Assembly (NCBI RefSeq): GCF_023242365.1
Contig: NZ_JALLIX010000038.1
Location: 1 to 64,000 of the forward strand
Length of the DNA stretch: 64,000 bases
Source of the DNA: Pseudomonas sp. MWU13-2100
GTDB taxonomy: Bacteria; Pseudomonadota; Gammaproteobacteria; Pseudomonadales; Pseudomonadaceae
Direction of reading: 5' to 3'
Of this stretch, positions 55,371-63,845 are shown one piece after another. The notes beneath the pieces are model-generated. The model had not been told where the DNA came from, did no database searches, and was given only the letters and a program-made list of their open reading frames with translations. The number at the start of each line of letters is the position of its first letter. Positions within the stretch are counted from its first letter, which is position 1. The translations under genes were made by a program, and so were the position numbers.

Positions 55371-55688
55371 ATGTTTTCACTGATATCCGCCAGGGGCGAT
55401 ATCCCCGCACAACTGAAGCTGACGGGGGAACTGACCTTGAATGAGGTCGACCAGGCCCGCGCTCAACTGCTCGCCCTGCTGCCGCTGCCGACGGGCCCCT
55501 GGCAACTGGATCTGAGTGACCTGAACGAACTGGACTGCGCTGGCGCGCAACTGCTCCTGGCGATCCAACGGGGCCTGTCGTCCATCGACCAACCCACCAC
55601 CGTGTCGCGGGTCGCGCCCGGGGTGCACGAACAGCTGATCCTGCTGAATCTGGAATCGCTCTACCCCGCCGCCCCGGACGAGGACTGA
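55371..55688 (+). CDS. STAS-domain protein
   Basis: A 105-residue single STAS domain (LKLTGELTLNEVDQARAQLL, then QLDLSDLNELDCAGAQLLLA). The usual phosphorylatable Ser before the GAQ-type helix is Cys (DCAGAQ), so it may not be controlled by an anti-sigma kinase. In many pseudomonads such a gene opens a Che2-type chemosensory operon; here the cheY, cheA, cheW and receptor genes that should follow are missing and cheR comes next. Confidence 0.8.
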   Translation: MFSLISARGDIPAQLKLTGELTLNEVDQARAQLLALLPLPTGPWQLDLSDLNELDCAGAQLLLAIQRGLSSIDQPTTVSRVAPGVHEQLILLNLESLYPAAPDED

Positions 55689-55691
55689 GCG

Positions 55692-55808
55692 ATGCGCAGT
55701 GGCGAACAATGGAATCTGCCCCTGTCAGGCTTCCGCAGTGTGCCGGGCGCCGACACAGCGCATCTGGCACCGTTACTCGCCGTGCAGTTCGAAGCCCGGA
55801 GTTGCTGA
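55692..55808 (+). other. Short open frame at a deletion scar
   Basis: A 38-codon frame starts three bases after the STAS stop and ends one base before cheR. It could be a fusion of the start of one lost chemotaxis gene and the end of another. I cannot assign either part. Confidence 0.35.
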
Positions 55809-55809
55809 A

Positions 55810-56622
55810 ATGTCCCGCGAGCTCAGGCTGCCCACCCTGGACGACAGCGACTTCCGCCAGCTGCAAAAGCTTATGGCCAACGCCTCGGGTATCATCCTGG
55901 CGCCGACCAAAAGACCGATGATGGCCGAACGCCTGCTTGTGCGCCTGCAGCATTACCGATTCGACAGTTACGCCGACTACCTGTCCCTACTCGACCAACC
56001 GCGAAACGTCGAGGAGCGGCGGCGGCTGGTGGAACTGTTGATCAGTAACGAAACCTATTTCTTCCGTGAGCATCCGCACTTCGACTATCTCGGCAGCTGG
56101 CTGGCCGGTCAGCAGGGTCCGCTGAAACTCTGGAGCGCGGCGTGCTCTTCCGGCGAAGAACCCTACAGCCTGGCCATGGTCGCCAAGGAGCATTTGCACA
56201 ACAGCGACTGGTCGGTCCTCGCCAGCGACCTGAGCCAAAGCATGCTGGAGAAGGCCGCCGCCGCTATCTACGACATGGCGCAGGCCAAGTACTTTCCCCG
56301 GGACTGGCTGCACCGCCATTGCCTTGGCGGCACGGGTGACATGGGCGGACACTTCCGGGTCCAGGGCGCCCTGCGCGAACGGGTCAGACTGCGCGAGATC
56401 AACCTCGTCCGGCCGCTGCCCGATGACCTGGGGCTGTTCGACGTGATCTTTCTGCGCAATGTACTGATCTACTTCAACAACGACGAAAAGCAGCGCATCG
56501 TGCAACGCTTGGTCAAACGATTGCGTCCCGGCGGACTGCTGTTCATCGGTCATGCGGAAAACATCCACGGCTTCGACGTACCGCTGCGGCTGCTCGACCC
56601 CGCGGTCTACGAACGCCTATGA
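55810..56622 (+). CDS. cheR: CheR-type methyltransferase
   Basis: A 270-residue chemoreceptor glutamate methyltransferase. The N-terminal helical domain is followed by the SAM-binding domain with ETYFFRE, LWSAACSSGEEPYSLAM, VLASDLSQSML and FDVIFLRNVLIYFN, all family signatures. No receptor or CheA is encoded nearby, so its partner must be elsewhere or the gene is a leftover. An ATG at 55810 is used; the longer frame upstream has no family match. Confidence 0.93.
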   Translation: MSRELRLPTLDDSDFRQLQKLMANASGIILAPTKRPMMAERLLVRLQHYRFDSYADYLSLLDQPRNVEERRRLVELLISNETYFFREHPHFDYLGSWLAGQQGPLKLWSAACSSGEEPYSLAMVAKEHLHNSDWSVLASDLSQSMLEKAAAAIYDMAQAKYFPRDWLHRHCLGGTGDMGGHFRVQGALRERVRLREINLVRPLPDDLGLFDVIFLRNVLIYFNNDEKQRIVQRLVKRLRPGGLLFIGHAENIHGFDVPLRLLDPAVYERL

Positions 56623-56850
56623 AGCCACCGCTGTTTCCACGCCCCGCCGGCGGCGGCCGTAGCCGACGCGAAGGTCGCGTGAGTAGCCGACTCAACCGCT
56701 ATCGCATGACGGCCTGGAAATTGTCATCGTTCAACATCTGCCGGAAAGGCACTCGACGGCCCGCCAGTCAACCGGCACTCGCCATCGGTGGACGTGTTGT
56801 TTCGCTCAGTAGCCAGATACAAGGCATCCGGCCCTTGAACCCGACATAAA
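56623..56850 (+). pseudogene. Probable cheB scar
   Basis: Between cheR and the response regulator no gene is intact. In one frame from about 56714 the sequence reads GLEIVIVQHLPERHS, like the VVQHMP segment that starts the strand-helix of CheB methylesterases, and then degenerates. This suggests that cheD and most of cheB were deleted. The match is short, so the call is tentative. Confidence 0.4.
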
Positions 56851-56909
56851 CCACCGCAGCGCCGCCAAGGCGGCTGCGCCCTTCCCTTTGCGTCATTGGG
56901 CTTGAGCTT

Positions 56910-57566
56910 ATGCTTTGTCGAATACTGCTTGCCGACGATTACCCGCTGTTTCGCGCGGGCATGAAGGCACTGCTGGAGAAACAACAAGAATACGAAGTCG
57001 TCGGTGAAGCGGGCGATGGCCAGGCGGCGATCGAGTTGGCCTCACGGCTCAAGCCGGATATCGTGTTGTTGGACATGTCCATGGAGCGCATGAACAGCGT
57101 GGCGGCGCTCAAGGAACTGTCGCTACGCGCGCCGTGCAGCAAGGTGCTGATGCTGTCGATGCACACCGACAGCCACTTCGTGATGAAGTGCCTGCAACTG
57201 GGGGCCCACGGCTACCTGCTGAAGAACGCCACGGTGCTGGAGCTGGAGCTGGCGCTCAAGGCCTTGCGCCACGGCGGCCAGTACCTGTCCTCGGCCGTGG
57301 TGCCGCTGGTGGTCGACCAGGCGGTGCGCCAGGCCCACAGCCAGCCGATCCGCGCCAACCAGGTCGCGCTGACGGCGCGGCAGCTGGAGATCCTCAGGCT
57401 GATCGCCCGGGGCGAGACCACCCGCTCCATCGCGGTGGGGCTCGGCCTGAGCGTCAAGACCGTGGAGGCGCACCGCTCGCAGATCATGCACCGGCTGCGG
57501 ATTCACGATATTGCCGGGTTGGTGCTGTTCGCGGTGCGTGAAGGGATCATTCAGCTCAACGACTGA
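56910..57566 (+). CDS. NarL/FixJ-family response regulator
   Basis: A 218-residue regulator: receiver domain with the acidic pair ADDYP, phospho-acceptor Asp in IVLLDMSME and Lys in YLLKN, then a LuxR-type helix-turn-helix (LTARQLEILRLIARGETTRS, then SVKTVEAHRSQIM). No kinase gene is adjacent. Position suggests it was the output gene of the decayed chemosensory locus, but it may be independent. The ribosome binding site is weak. Confidence 0.92.
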   Translation: MLCRILLADDYPLFRAGMKALLEKQQEYEVVGEAGDGQAAIELASRLKPDIVLLDMSMERMNSVAALKELSLRAPCSKVLMLSMHTDSHFVMKCLQLGAHGYLLKNATVLELELALKALRHGGQYLSSAVVPLVVDQAVRQAHSQPIRANQVALTARQLEILRLIARGETTRSIAVGLGLSVKTVEAHRSQIMHRLRIHDIAGLVLFAVREGIIQLND

Positions 57567-57997
57567 AGGGCTTCGCGCAAGGCAGCCGGGATCGTCACCG
57601 GCTGGTTCGAGGCGCGATCGACGAATACGTGGACAAAGCGCCCGGCGGCACAGGCGTCGTCCTCATCGGCCTTGAACACCGCCAGTTCGTATTGCACCGA
57701 GCTGTTGCCCAGCTTGCCGACCCGCAGGCCGATCTCGATACGCTCGGGGAAAGCGATCGAGGCGAAATAGTCGCAGGCCGAACTGACCACGAAACCGACG
57801 ACTTCGCCGTCATGGATATCCAGGCCACCCTGTTCGATCAGGTAGGTGTTCACCGCCGTGTCGAAAAAGCTGTAGTAGGTGACGTTATTGACGTGACCGT
57901 AGACATCGTTGTCGTGCCAGCGCGTGATGATCGGCTGGAAGTGGCGGTAGTCGGCGCGTTGCGGCAGGCGGTCGGTCATGGCGGACTCTTGGGTCAT
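57551..57997 (-). CDS. 4-hydroxybenzoyl-CoA-type acyl-CoA thioesterase
   Basis: A 148-residue hotdog thioesterase. The signature WHDNDVYGHVNNVTYYSFFD contains the catalytic Asp. The start listed overlaps the upstream hydrolase stop by ATGA; an ATG six codons on is an alternative. The gene forms an operon with the lipase-like hydrolase, consistent with a role in acyl turnover. Confidence 0.9.
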   Translation of the reverse strand: MTQESAMTDRLPQRADYRHFQPIITRWHDNDVYGHVNNVTYYSFFDTAVNTYLIEQGGLDIHDGEVVGFVVSSACDYFASIAFPERIEIGLRVGKLGNSSVQYELAVFKADEDDACAAGRFVHVFVDRASNQPVTIPAALREALQSLS

Positions 57998-58938
57998 GGC
58001 TGCAGGTGCTCGCTGAGAAAGCGGAAGTAGCGTTCGCGATAAGCCGGGATTTCATTGGCCAGGTGGTGCCGGGCGCCGGGCAGCATCAGTACCTCGGGAT
58101 GGTCGAACTTGGCGCGCAGCACGTCGAGGTTATGCGCCCAGTCGACGGTCATGTCGGCCTCGCCTTGTACGATCAGCGGTCGGCGCGGGCTTTGCGCCGC
58201 GGCTTCGATGCCGGGGATCCAGCGGGCCAGGGCACCGACCCAGGCGGTCGGCAGCCGTTGCGGTTGCAGGGGGTCGGCCTGGAGGAAGGGCATGAACGCC
58301 GGGTCGTTGGTGTTCTCGCTGAAACGCCGGGCGATGCCTTTGACGAAGGGCTTGAGCAGGTAATAACTGAACTTCGACCAGCCCCAGGCCCGTGGCCGTA
58401 CCAGCGGCGAGAGCAGCATCGTCTGGCCCTGGACAGGGCTGTCGCGACCGTGCCGGAGCAGGTGGTCGATGATGATCGCGCCGCCGGTGCTCTGGCCGAA
58501 CAGATGCCAGGGTTGCGGCAGGCCGAGGGTACGGGCCTCGCCGAACAGGTCTTGCAACGCTTGCTGGTATCGGCCGAAGTCATCGATGCTGGCCCGTTCG
58601 CCGCTGGACAGGCCGTGACCCGGCAGGTCGCAGGCTATCACCGCGAACCCCTGGTCCAGCGCCCAGTCGACGACATGGCGGAACAGCCCCATGTGGTCGT
58701 AGAAGCCGTGGAGCAGGAACAGCGTCGCCACCGGATCGGGCGGCAGCCAGAGCTGGCTCGCCAGCTCGAAAGTGCCGCTGCTGAAGCGACCGAGGCGACT
58801 GACGACAGGCGATTTGCGCTGGGGCAAGTCCAGGCCATAGAAACGCTGATAGGCTCGTGCCTCTTCCGATAACGGCTGCGCCGCGGCCAAGGGTCGCAGG
58901 CTGGAACGCAGGGAATCGGCGGCAAAGGTGGCGGGCAT
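57994..58938 (-). CDS. Monoacylglycerol-lipase-like alpha/beta hydrolase
   Basis: A 314-residue serine hydrolase with LFLLHGFYDHMG (oxyanion region), the nucleophile elbow GQSTGG, an Asp in GEADMTVD and the His in ARHHLANE, the triad of the Hydrolase_4/monoglyceride lipase family. No signal peptide. It overlaps the thioesterase gene by four bases. Confidence 0.9.
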   Translation of the reverse strand: MPATFAADSLRSSLRPLAAAQPLSEEARAYQRFYGLDLPQRKSPVVSRLGRFSSGTFELASQLWLPPDPVATLFLLHGFYDHMGLFRHVVDWALDQGFAVIACDLPGHGLSSGERASIDDFGRYQQALQDLFGEARTLGLPQPWHLFGQSTGGAIIIDHLLRHGRDSPVQGQTMLLSPLVRPRAWGWSKFSYYLLKPFVKGIARRFSENTNDPAFMPFLQADPLQPQRLPTAWVGALARWIPGIEAAAQSPRRPLIVQGEADMTVDWAHNLDVLRAKFDHPEVLMLPGARHHLANEIPAYRERYFRFLSEHLQP

Positions 58939-59048
58939 AGGCTTTCCAGGTCAAGACACGGCAACGCCGAAGGCGTTTTACAGACCTGCGATATTCATCT
59001 GTCAGGGCAGGCATGGCAAGCTACGCGACCTTCGAGGACACAATCGTC

Positions 59049-59636
59049 ATGCCCCAGATGCGTCACAAGACATTACTCGCCGGGTTGCTCGCCTTGATCT
59101 GCGCGATCGGGCTGTGGTTCGCCTATGACTGGTTCCAGGGCCGCTATATCCGCGCCTTCAGCGAGCAGACCGCGCTGTTCGCCGGCGACAGCCTGAGCCT
59201 GCCGGCGGAGCTGGCCGGGCCGGGGCCGATCCGCCTGGTGCACTTCTGGGACCCGGCCTGCCCGTGCAATGTCGGCAACCAGCAGCATCTGGGGGAGCTG
59301 ATCGAGCGGTTCGCGCCGCTGGGCGTTGAGTTCTACTCGGTACACAAGCCTGGAACCCACGGTCAGTTGCCGGCCACCTTGAGTGCGATCAAGGCGCTGC
59401 CCGGCTTACCGGGGGCCGAGCACCTGACGGTCAGTCCGGCGGTGGCGATCTGGGACCGCGCCGGCAAGCTGGCTTACTTTGGCCCCTATAGCCAGGGTGC
59501 CACCTGCAACTCCAGCAACAGCTTTATCGAGCCGATCCTGCAGGCGCTGAGCGAAGGCCGCGCGGTGAATGCCACCCATAACATGGCAGTGGGCTGCTAT
59601 TGCCCGTGGCTGCCGCCCGAACACGATCCCTTGTAA
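59049..59636 (+). CDS. Membrane-anchored thioredoxin-like protein (DUF6436 type)
   Basis: A 195-residue protein with one N-terminal transmembrane helix (LLAGLLALICAIGLWFAYDW) and a periplasmic thioredoxin-like domain whose active-site motif is CPC in FWDPACPCNVGN, unlike the usual C-x2-C. A second Cys group near the end (VGCYCPW) is typical of this Pseudomonas family. Start chosen at 59049 behind a GAGGA site; an earlier ATG at 59013 has no signal. Confidence 0.8.
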   Translation: MPQMRHKTLLAGLLALICAIGLWFAYDWFQGRYIRAFSEQTALFAGDSLSLPAELAGPGPIRLVHFWDPACPCNVGNQQHLGELIERFAPLGVEFYSVHKPGTHGQLPATLSAIKALPGLPGAEHLTVSPAVAIWDRAGKLAYFGPYSQGATCNSSNSFIEPILQALSEGRAVNATHNMAVGCYCPWLPPEHDPL

Positions 59637-59647
59637 GGGCACAGTAC

Positions 59648-59722
59648 CTGTGGGAGCGGAGCTTGCCCGCGAAGCTTTTAGCGGTCTCACGGTCCTCTTC
59701 GCGGGCAAGCTCCGCTCCCACA
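59648..59722. repeat. REPIN-like inverted REP pair
   Basis: Two near-identical REP elements in inverted orientation (left GTGGGAGCGGAGCTTGCCCG, right its complement) are separated by about 22 bases just after the thioredoxin-like gene. Confidence 0.9.
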
Positions 59723-59868
59723 TCAGTCATGCGTTCTGTGCCAAAAAATCGCAGCACCCCACGGCGAACCAGACTTTTTACAGTAATCGCACGTTCGGCC
59801 GATGTACCCCCATACTCTCCTGTGCTAAACCTTCCCGGCCCAGTCCCGGCAGCCACAAGGATTCACGC

Positions 59869-62235
59869 ATGAAACGCAGCCTGACCGTTCTCGCCGTCCT
59901 GATCGCTGCCATTGCCGGGGGTGGCCTGTGGTACGTCCAGAGCAAGCAGCCGATGCGTCAGGGCCAGGTCACGCTGCGGAACCTGCAAGGGCCGGTCACG
60001 GTGCGCTACGACGACCGTGGCGTCCCGCATATCCGCGCCGAAAACGACGCCGACCTCTACCGCGCCCTGGGTTACGTGCAAGCCCAGGACCGACTGTTCC
60101 AGATGGAAATCATGCGCCGCCTGGCCCGTGGCGAGCTGGCCGAGGTGCTCGGGCCCAAGCTGGTGGACACCGACAAGCTGTTCCGTGGCCTGCGCATCCG
60201 CGAACGGGCCGACCAGTACGTCGCCCAGCTCGACAAGCAGTCGCCCAGCTGGAAGGCCCTGCAAGCCTACCTGGACGGCATCAACCAATATCAGGCGAGC
60301 CATGCCAGACCCGTGGAGTTCGACCTCCTGGGCATCGACAAGCGACCGTTCACCGCCGAAGACACCATCAGCATCGCCGGCTACCTGGCCTACAGCTTCG
60401 CCGCGGCCTTTCGCACCGAGCCGCTGCTGACCTATGTGCGCGACAAACTCGGTGCCGACTACCTGAAGGTCTTCGACCTGCAATGGCGTCCTCAAGGCGC
60501 CTTAGGCACTCCGGCGCCGCTGGCCGACGCCGATTGGAAGAGCCTTGGTGCTCTCGCCCAGTTGAGCGACCGGGCCCTGGAACACGCCGGCCTGCCGCAA
60601 TTCGAAGGCAGCAACGCCTGGGTGGTGTCCGGCAGCCGGACCAAGAGCGGCAAGCCGCTGCTGGCCGGCGACCCGCATATCCATTTCTCGACGCCCTCGG
60701 TCTGGTACGAGGCGCATCTCTCGGCACCGAACTTCGAATTGTACGGCTATCACCAGGCGCTGGTGCCCTTCGCTTTCCTGGGCAATAACCAGGCGTTCGG
60801 CTGGAGCCTGACCATGTTCCAGAACGACGACCTCGATCTGGTCGCCGAGAAGACCAACCCGGACCACCCCAACCAGGTCTGGTACCACGGCCAGTGGGTC
60901 GAGATGACCAGCAGCCAGCAGCAGATCGCCGTCAAGGGCGAGGCGCCGGTCACCATCACCCTGCGCCGCTCGCCCCACGGCCCGATCGTCAACGATGCCC
61001 TGGGCAGCAATGGCGGAACCGCGCCGGTGGCGATGTGGTGGGCTTTTCTCGACACCCCGGACCCGATCCTCGAGGCTTTCTATGAGCTCAACCGTGCCGA
61101 CACCCTGGAGAAGGCCCGTACGGCCGCGTCGAAGATCCAGGCCCCGGGGCTCAATGTGGTCTGGGCCAACGCCAAGGGCGATATCGGCTGGTGGGCGGCG
61201 GCGCTGCTGCCCAAGCGCCCGGCCGGGGTCAACCCGGGCTTCATCCTCGACGGCAGCACCGCCGATGCCGACAAGAACGGCTTCTATCCGTTCAGCGCCA
61301 ACCCCCAGGAAGAGAACCCGGCGCGGGGCTATATCGTCTCGGCCAACGCCCAGCCGGTGTCACCCACCGGCATGGAGATTCCCGGTTACTACAACCTCGC
61401 CGATCGCGGCCAGCAACTGAACCGACAATTGAGCAACAGCAGCGTGCGCTGGAACCTGGAAAACAGCCAGAAGCTGCAACTGGGCACCACCACCGACTAC
61501 GGCCCGCGTCTGCTCAAGCCGCTGCTGCCGGTGCTGCGCGAAGTAGTGAAAGACCCGCTGGAATTGAAGCTGGTGGAGCAGTTGGCGCAGTGGAAAGGCG
61601 ACTACCCGATGAGCTCCACCAGTGCCACGCTGTTCACCCAGTTCCTCTATGACCTGACCTATACCGCGATGCACGACAAGCTCGGCGATGACTACTTCCA
61701 TGCGCTGCTGAGCACCCGCGCGGTCGACGCCGCCCTGCCCCGCCTGGCGGCCGACGAGCATTCGCCGTGGTGGGGCAAGGGCCGCGCCGAGACGGTGAAA
61801 ACCGCCTGGCAAGCGAGTATTGCCCACCTCAAGGGGCTCTATGGCGACGACCCGAGCCGTTGGGTGTGGGGCAATGCCCATACCCTGACCCACGAACATC
61901 CGCTGGGCCGGCAGAAGCCACTGGACCGGTTGTTCAATGTCGGGCCGTTCGATGCACCGGGCAGTCATGAAGTACCGAACAATCTGTCGGCGAAAATCGG
62001 CCCGGCGCCCTGGGCGGTGAGCTACGGGCCTTCGACCCGCCGACTTATCGACTTCGCCGATCCGGCGCACAGCCTGACCATCAACCCGGTGGGACAAAGC
62101 GGGGTGTTGTTCGACAAGTATTATGACGACCAGGCGCAAACCTATATCGAAGGTGGGTATGAGCAGGTGCGTTTGGATGAGGTGGAGGTGTCGGCCAATA
62201 CCCGCAGTGTTCTGAAGCTGCTGCCAGGTAAGTGA
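59869..62235 (+). CDS. Ntn-hydrolase acylase of the penicillin/AHL acylase family
   Basis: A 788-residue periplasmic amidase with a hydrophobic N-terminal signal segment (LTVLAVLIAAIAGGGLWYV), an alpha domain, and the autocleavage site before S248 in GSNAWVVSG, the N-terminal nucleophile of the beta subunit. Later family residues (PLLAGDPHIHFSTPSVWYEA, NDDLDL) are present. Members include penicillin G acylase and the Pseudomonas quorum-signal acylases PvdQ, QuiP and HacB; by length and starting pattern it is nearest to the HacB/QuiP kind. Substrate is not certain. The start at 59869 lacks a strong site; longer in-frame starts lie in REP sequence. Confidence 0.9.
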   Translation: MKRSLTVLAVLIAAIAGGGLWYVQSKQPMRQGQVTLRNLQGPVTVRYDDRGVPHIRAENDADLYRALGYVQAQDRLFQMEIMRRLARGELAEVLGPKLVDTDKLFRGLRIRERADQYVAQLDKQSPSWKALQAYLDGINQYQASHARPVEFDLLGIDKRPFTAEDTISIAGYLAYSFAAAFRTEPLLTYVRDKLGADYLKVFDLQWRPQGALGTPAPLADADWKSLGALAQLSDRALEHAGLPQFEGSNAWVVSGSRTKSGKPLLAGDPHIHFSTPSVWYEAHLSAPNFELYGYHQALVPFAFLGNNQAFGWSLTMFQNDDLDLVAEKTNPDHPNQVWYHGQWVEMTSSQQQIAVKGEAPVTITLRRSPHGPIVNDALGSNGGTAPVAMWWAFLDTPDPILEAFYELNRADTLEKARTAASKIQAPGLNVVWANAKGDIGWWAAALLPKRPAGVNPGFILDGSTADADKNGFYPFSANPQEENPARGYIVSANAQPVSPTGMEIPGYYNLADRGQQLNRQLSNSSVRWNLENSQKLQLGTTTDYGPRLLKPLLPVLREVVKDPLELKLVEQLAQWKGDYPMSSTSATLFTQFLYDLTYTAMHDKLGDDYFHALLSTRAVDAALPRLAADEHSPWWGKGRAETVKTAWQASIAHLKGLYGDDPSRWVWGNAHTLTHEHPLGRQKPLDRLFNVGPFDAPGSHEVPNNLSAKIGPAPWAVSYGPSTRRLIDFADPAHSLTINPVGQSGVLFDKYYDDQAQTYIEGGYEQVRLDEVEVSANTRSVLKLLPGK

Positions 62236-62316
62236 TGAGTGTGGGTGGCAGGCTGGTTTGCCTGAGGACATCCGGTTCAGGAAGTCCGGGACCAGAGGAC
62301 AAGCATCCCCATCACA

Positions 62317-63237
62317 TCAAGCGGCGGTCCAGCCTGCAGCCCGGCGAAGGCGCCCTGGCGCTTCGCCATAGATCGCCTTGAACTTCTTGCTGAATGCGGC
62401 CTGGGATTGGTACCCGACCTGGACGGCGATGTCGCTCAGGCCCAGGTGCGAATGGCTCAACAAACCGTACGCCAGCTCCATCCGCACCTGCGTCAGCAGC
62501 ACCCAGGGTGATGCCCCGGCCACGGCGGCGAACGCGCGCATGAAGGTCGCCCGCGACATATTCGCCAACGCCGCCAGGGCCTCGATGGTCCACTCATGGG
62601 CCGGTTCCTCGAGCATGGCCTGCCAGGCCCGGCTCAGGCGCTTGTCAGCCAGTAACGCCAGGGTCCCGCTGGCAGGTTGCTGTTGTTGCAGATAGGCCCG
62701 CAGGATCAACGTGAACAACGCCGACGACAGCGCATCCACCAGAAACCGCGCCCCGGCCTGGTCGCCATCGGCCTCCACCCGCAGCAGGCTCACCAGTGCC
62801 GCCAACTGGCCGTTGGCCTGCAACTCCCGGCCGGAGATCAGCAAATACTTCGGCAAGGCGGCGAACAACATCGACTCGCGCTGATAGTGAAAACGGCCAC
62901 AGAGAAGGTCCAGGTCCGCCCGTTCAGCACCGAAACGATGCACCGGCAACAGACCAGCATGACTGATCCGCATCGCCGTCGACGCCACCCGTTGCCCCTG
63001 GCTGCGCAACAGGTGACTACCGCCGCCAGGCAGCACCAGGATATCGCCGGCGTGCAGGCGCAACGAGCTGCCATCCGGCAATTCGGCCAGGCAGTCGCCG
63101 GACAGCACCAGGTGATAAGGCGCGACCCCGACGCTTTCCTGCCCGTGATCCATGGCCCAGTCACCCTGCAACTGGCAACGCAGGTCGAGGCAGCCGCGTA
63201 CGCCGGCAAGGGTGATGAGTTTATCGATCGAGTTCAT
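62317..63237 (-). CDS. AraC-family regulator with cupin domain
   Basis: A 306-residue regulator with an N-terminal cupin_6-type ligand domain (YHLVLSGDCLAELPDG, LHAGDILVLPGG) and a C-terminal AraC double helix-turn-helix (ALANMSRATFMRAFAAVAG; LSDIAVQVGYQSQAAFSKKF). It is divergent from the AhpD-like gene, its probable target. The ATG at 63235-63237 has an AAAAGG site. Confidence 0.92.
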   Translation of the reverse strand: MNSIDKLITLAGVRGCLDLRCQLQGDWAMDHGQESVGVAPYHLVLSGDCLAELPDGSSLRLHAGDILVLPGGGSHLLRSQGQRVASTAMRISHAGLLPVHRFGAERADLDLLCGRFHYQRESMLFAALPKYLLISGRELQANGQLAALVSLLRVEADGDQAGARFLVDALSSALFTLILRAYLQQQQPASGTLALLADKRLSRAWQAMLEEPAHEWTIEALAALANMSRATFMRAFAAVAGASPWVLLTQVRMELAYGLLSHSHLGLSDIAVQVGYQSQAAFSKKFKAIYGEAPGRLRRAAGWTAA

Positions 63238-63351
63238 TTGCGCCTTTTGGACAAAACCTTGAGTGAATCGAACAAAAGTGACGACACCTGACAAGGGAGA
63301 CTGAGCCCGTTGCCAAGCCACTCTACCCTTAGCCTTTCAGGAGTTACCACT

Positions 63352-63693
63352 ATGTTTCTCAATTGGTCCGAACTGCTGCCCACCCTCAAGAATGCCTTTG
63401 GTGCCTTGGGCAAATCCAATCCGAAGATGGTCCAGGCGTACATGAAACTGGGTGAGGCGGCGGCGGAAAACAATGTACTGGACGCCAAGACCCGCGAGCT
63501 GATTTCCATCGCCGTGGCGATTTCCACCCGTTGCGATGGCTGCATCGGCGCGCATACCGACGCAGCGATCAAGGCTGGCGCCACTCGTGAAGAAGTTGCC
63601 GCCGCCCTGGCCACGGCGATTTCGCTGAATGCCGGTGCGGCCTATATCTACTCGTTGCATGCGCTGGAGGCGTACGACAGCCTCAAGTCCTGA
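63352..63693 (+). CDS. AhpD/carboxymuconolactone-decarboxylase-family protein
   Basis: A 113-residue CMD-domain protein with the redox motif RCDGCIGAHTDAA (C-x2-C and a nearby His), as in AhpD-like alkylhydroperoxidases. The start at 63352 has a CAGGAG site. Likely controlled by the divergent AraC regulator, a common pairing in Pseudomonas. Confidence 0.9.
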   Translation: MFLNWSELLPTLKNAFGALGKSNPKMVQAYMKLGEAAAENNVLDAKTRELISIAVAISTRCDGCIGAHTDAAIKAGATREEVAAALATAISLNAGAAYIYSLHALEAYDSLKS

Positions 63694-63723
63694 GGCCTTC
63701 AATTTGCGCAACGGCGGCCGGCC

Positions 63724-63821
63724 TCTTCGCGGGCAAGCTCCGCTCCCACAGTGTTCTCGGTCGTACACAAAAACCAGGTACGACCCGCCTCCCCCTGTGG
63801 GAGCGGAGCTTGCCCGCGAAG
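63724..63821. repeat. REPIN-like inverted REP pair
   Basis: A reverse REP copy (63724-63751) and a forward copy (63794-63821) with the same core as the other REP elements of the window flank about 42 bases. Confidence 0.9.
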
Positions 63822-63845
63822 GCGTCCTCCCAGACACCACCTGAC

